This document shows, in pieces, positions 13,813 through 14,632 of a stretch of 14,632 nucleotides of DNA (positions are counted from its first letter, which is position 1; each line of letters begins with the position of its first letter). The stretch covers positions 1-14,632 of the forward strand of contig JANRBC010000130.1 in the NCBI GenBank assembly GCA_030727685.1. The letters are read 5' to 3'. The stretch is from Ilumatobacteraceae bacterium. Its GTDB lineage: Bacteria; Actinomycetota; Acidimicrobiia; Acidimicrobiales; Ilumatobacteraceae. The translations under genes were made by a program, and so were the position numbers. The notes under the pieces are model-generated. The model did not search any database. It was not told where the DNA came from and saw only the letters and a list, made by a program, of their open reading frames with translations.

Positions 13813-14632
13813 ATGTCAGCGAAGATGACGGAGGCTGATGTGGCGAGTCGCGTGCATCCATTAGACCCGCTGAGCAAGACAGAACTTGAGTTGCTGATCG
13901 GCGCGTTGCGTCGTGATGGCGTGATTGATCACCGGCATTTGATTGCGATGATGCAAGTTGAAGAGCCGTCGAAGGCGCAACTGGCCCGCTTTCGGCTCGG
14001 TGAAAATGTCGATCGTGCAGCGCGAGTGACAGTGTTAGATCGTTCGACGGGCAAAGTGTCGGAGATTGTTGCGACTATTGGTGCGGGCGACTCGCTTAGC
14101 GTTGTGAGCAACAAAATAATTGAAGGTGCAAAGGCGCCGGTGTTGAGTGTCGAGAGCGAAATGGCGATCGCTGCTGCCAAGAGCGACCCGCGAGTGATCG
14201 AAGCGTTGCGAAGTCGGGGGATCACAGATCTTGACAGCGTGAAGATGGAGACGTGGCCGATCGGTGCGCAGATACCGAAATATTTAGATGACGGTCGGAG
14301 AATTATTTGGACGCCGATGTGGCATCAGCCGACACCGCAGGCGAATTTTTATGCTCATCCGATTTCGGGTTTGCATGCGATTGTAGATATTGATTCGGGC
14401 GAAGTTGTCGCAGTTGAAAACGACCAGCAGATTGCGGTGCCGCAGACGCCGGGGCCGTATCGCGCAAGTCAAACTGGGGCCAATATTTCGTTGAAGCCAC
14501 TTGAGATCAAACAACCTGAGGGTATTTCGTTTTCATTTGACGGCTACAAGGTGTCTTGGGAGCGGTGGAGTTTTCGAATCGGTTTTTGTCAGCGCGAAGG
14601 TCTCGTGATTCATGATGTTTGGTTTGATGATG
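13813..14632 (+). CDS. Copper-containing primary-amine oxidase, N-terminal part (cut by window end)
   Basis: Oxidatively deaminates primary amines to aldehyde, ammonia and hydrogen peroxide, using copper and a self-made topaquinone. The open frame starts at ATG 13813, behind GGAGG (13804-13808), and has no stop before the right edge, giving about 273 of an expected 640 or so residues. HPLDPLS near residue 15 opens the first small domain (N2). The following stretch with WP.GAQIP and PISGLHAIVDIDSGEV is the second (N3). SFDGYKVSWERWSFRIGF followed by REGL is the conserved entry to the catalytic domain. The topaquinone Tyr (in an NYD/E motif), the Asp base and the three copper His residues lie beyond the window. 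There is no signal peptide, so a cytoplasmic enzyme is likely, as in other actinobacterial members. Substrate unknown. Confidence 0.9.
   Translation, partial: MSAKMTEADVASRVHPLDPLSKTELELLIGALRRDGVIDHRHLIAMMQVEEPSKAQLARFRLGENVDRAARVTVLDRSTGKVSEIVATIGAGDSLSVVSNKIIEGAKAPVLSVESEMAIAAAKSDPRVIEALRSRGITDLDSVKMETWPIGAQIPKYLDDGRRIIWTPMWHQPTPQANFYAHPISGLHAIVDIDSGEVVAVENDQQIAVPQTPGPYRASQTGANISLKPLEIKQPEGISFSFDGYKVSWERWSFRIGFCQREGLVIHDVWFDD

Overview
The window looks like an actinobacterial chromosome segment with roughly 50% G+C. Several things point this way: GTG starts, a class I (short) xylose isomerase, an actinobacterial-type IolE, and two promoters placed so that the mRNA would begin at the start codon. 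A low-to-mid GC Acidimicrobiia lineage is a reasonable guess, but nothing here proves it. No mobile element, CRISPR array or rRNA gene is visible. Every gene except those cut by the window ends and one secreted protease looks intact.

Layout. (1) Bases 1-332 (+) hold the 3' end of a probable ChbG/YdjC-like deacetylase. (2) Bases 348-2212 (-) hold a two-gene unit: an exported trypsin-like serine protease overlapping an MFS transporter by four bases. The protease has no ATG, GTG or TTG in front of its signal peptide. (3) Bases 2286-11012 (+) hold a seven-gene inositol block. In order these are iolE (inosose dehydratase), a sugar-binding lipoprotein, an unusually large RbsC-type permease, a single-domain ABC ATPase, iolD (ThDP-dependent ring hydrolase), an SDR dehydrogenase and iolG (inositol 2-dehydrogenase). 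(4) Bases 11034-13631 (-) hold xylA-xylB, convergent with the inositol block. (5) Bases 13699-13773 hold tRNA-Asn(GTT). (6) Bases 13813 to the end (+) hold the N-terminal part of a copper amine oxidase.

How the genes work together. The lipoprotein, permease and ATPase would import a cyclitol or sugar, most likely myo-inositol. IolG oxidises it to scyllo-inosose, IolE dehydrates that to the trihydroxycyclohexanedione, and IolD opens the ring to 5-deoxyglucuronate. The later steps (IolB, IolC, IolJ, IolA) are not in the window. The SDR may interconvert another inositol isomer or inosose. XylA and XylB take xylose to xylulose 5-phosphate. No xylose-specific transporter or regulator is present, so xylose either enters through this ABC system or through one encoded elsewhere.

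The most unusual features are the roughly 300-residue multi-span insertion in the ABC permease, the missing canonical start of the protease, an inverted repeat lying over a putative leaderless promoter of iolD, and a perfect 13-bp hairpin between the binding protein and permease genes.
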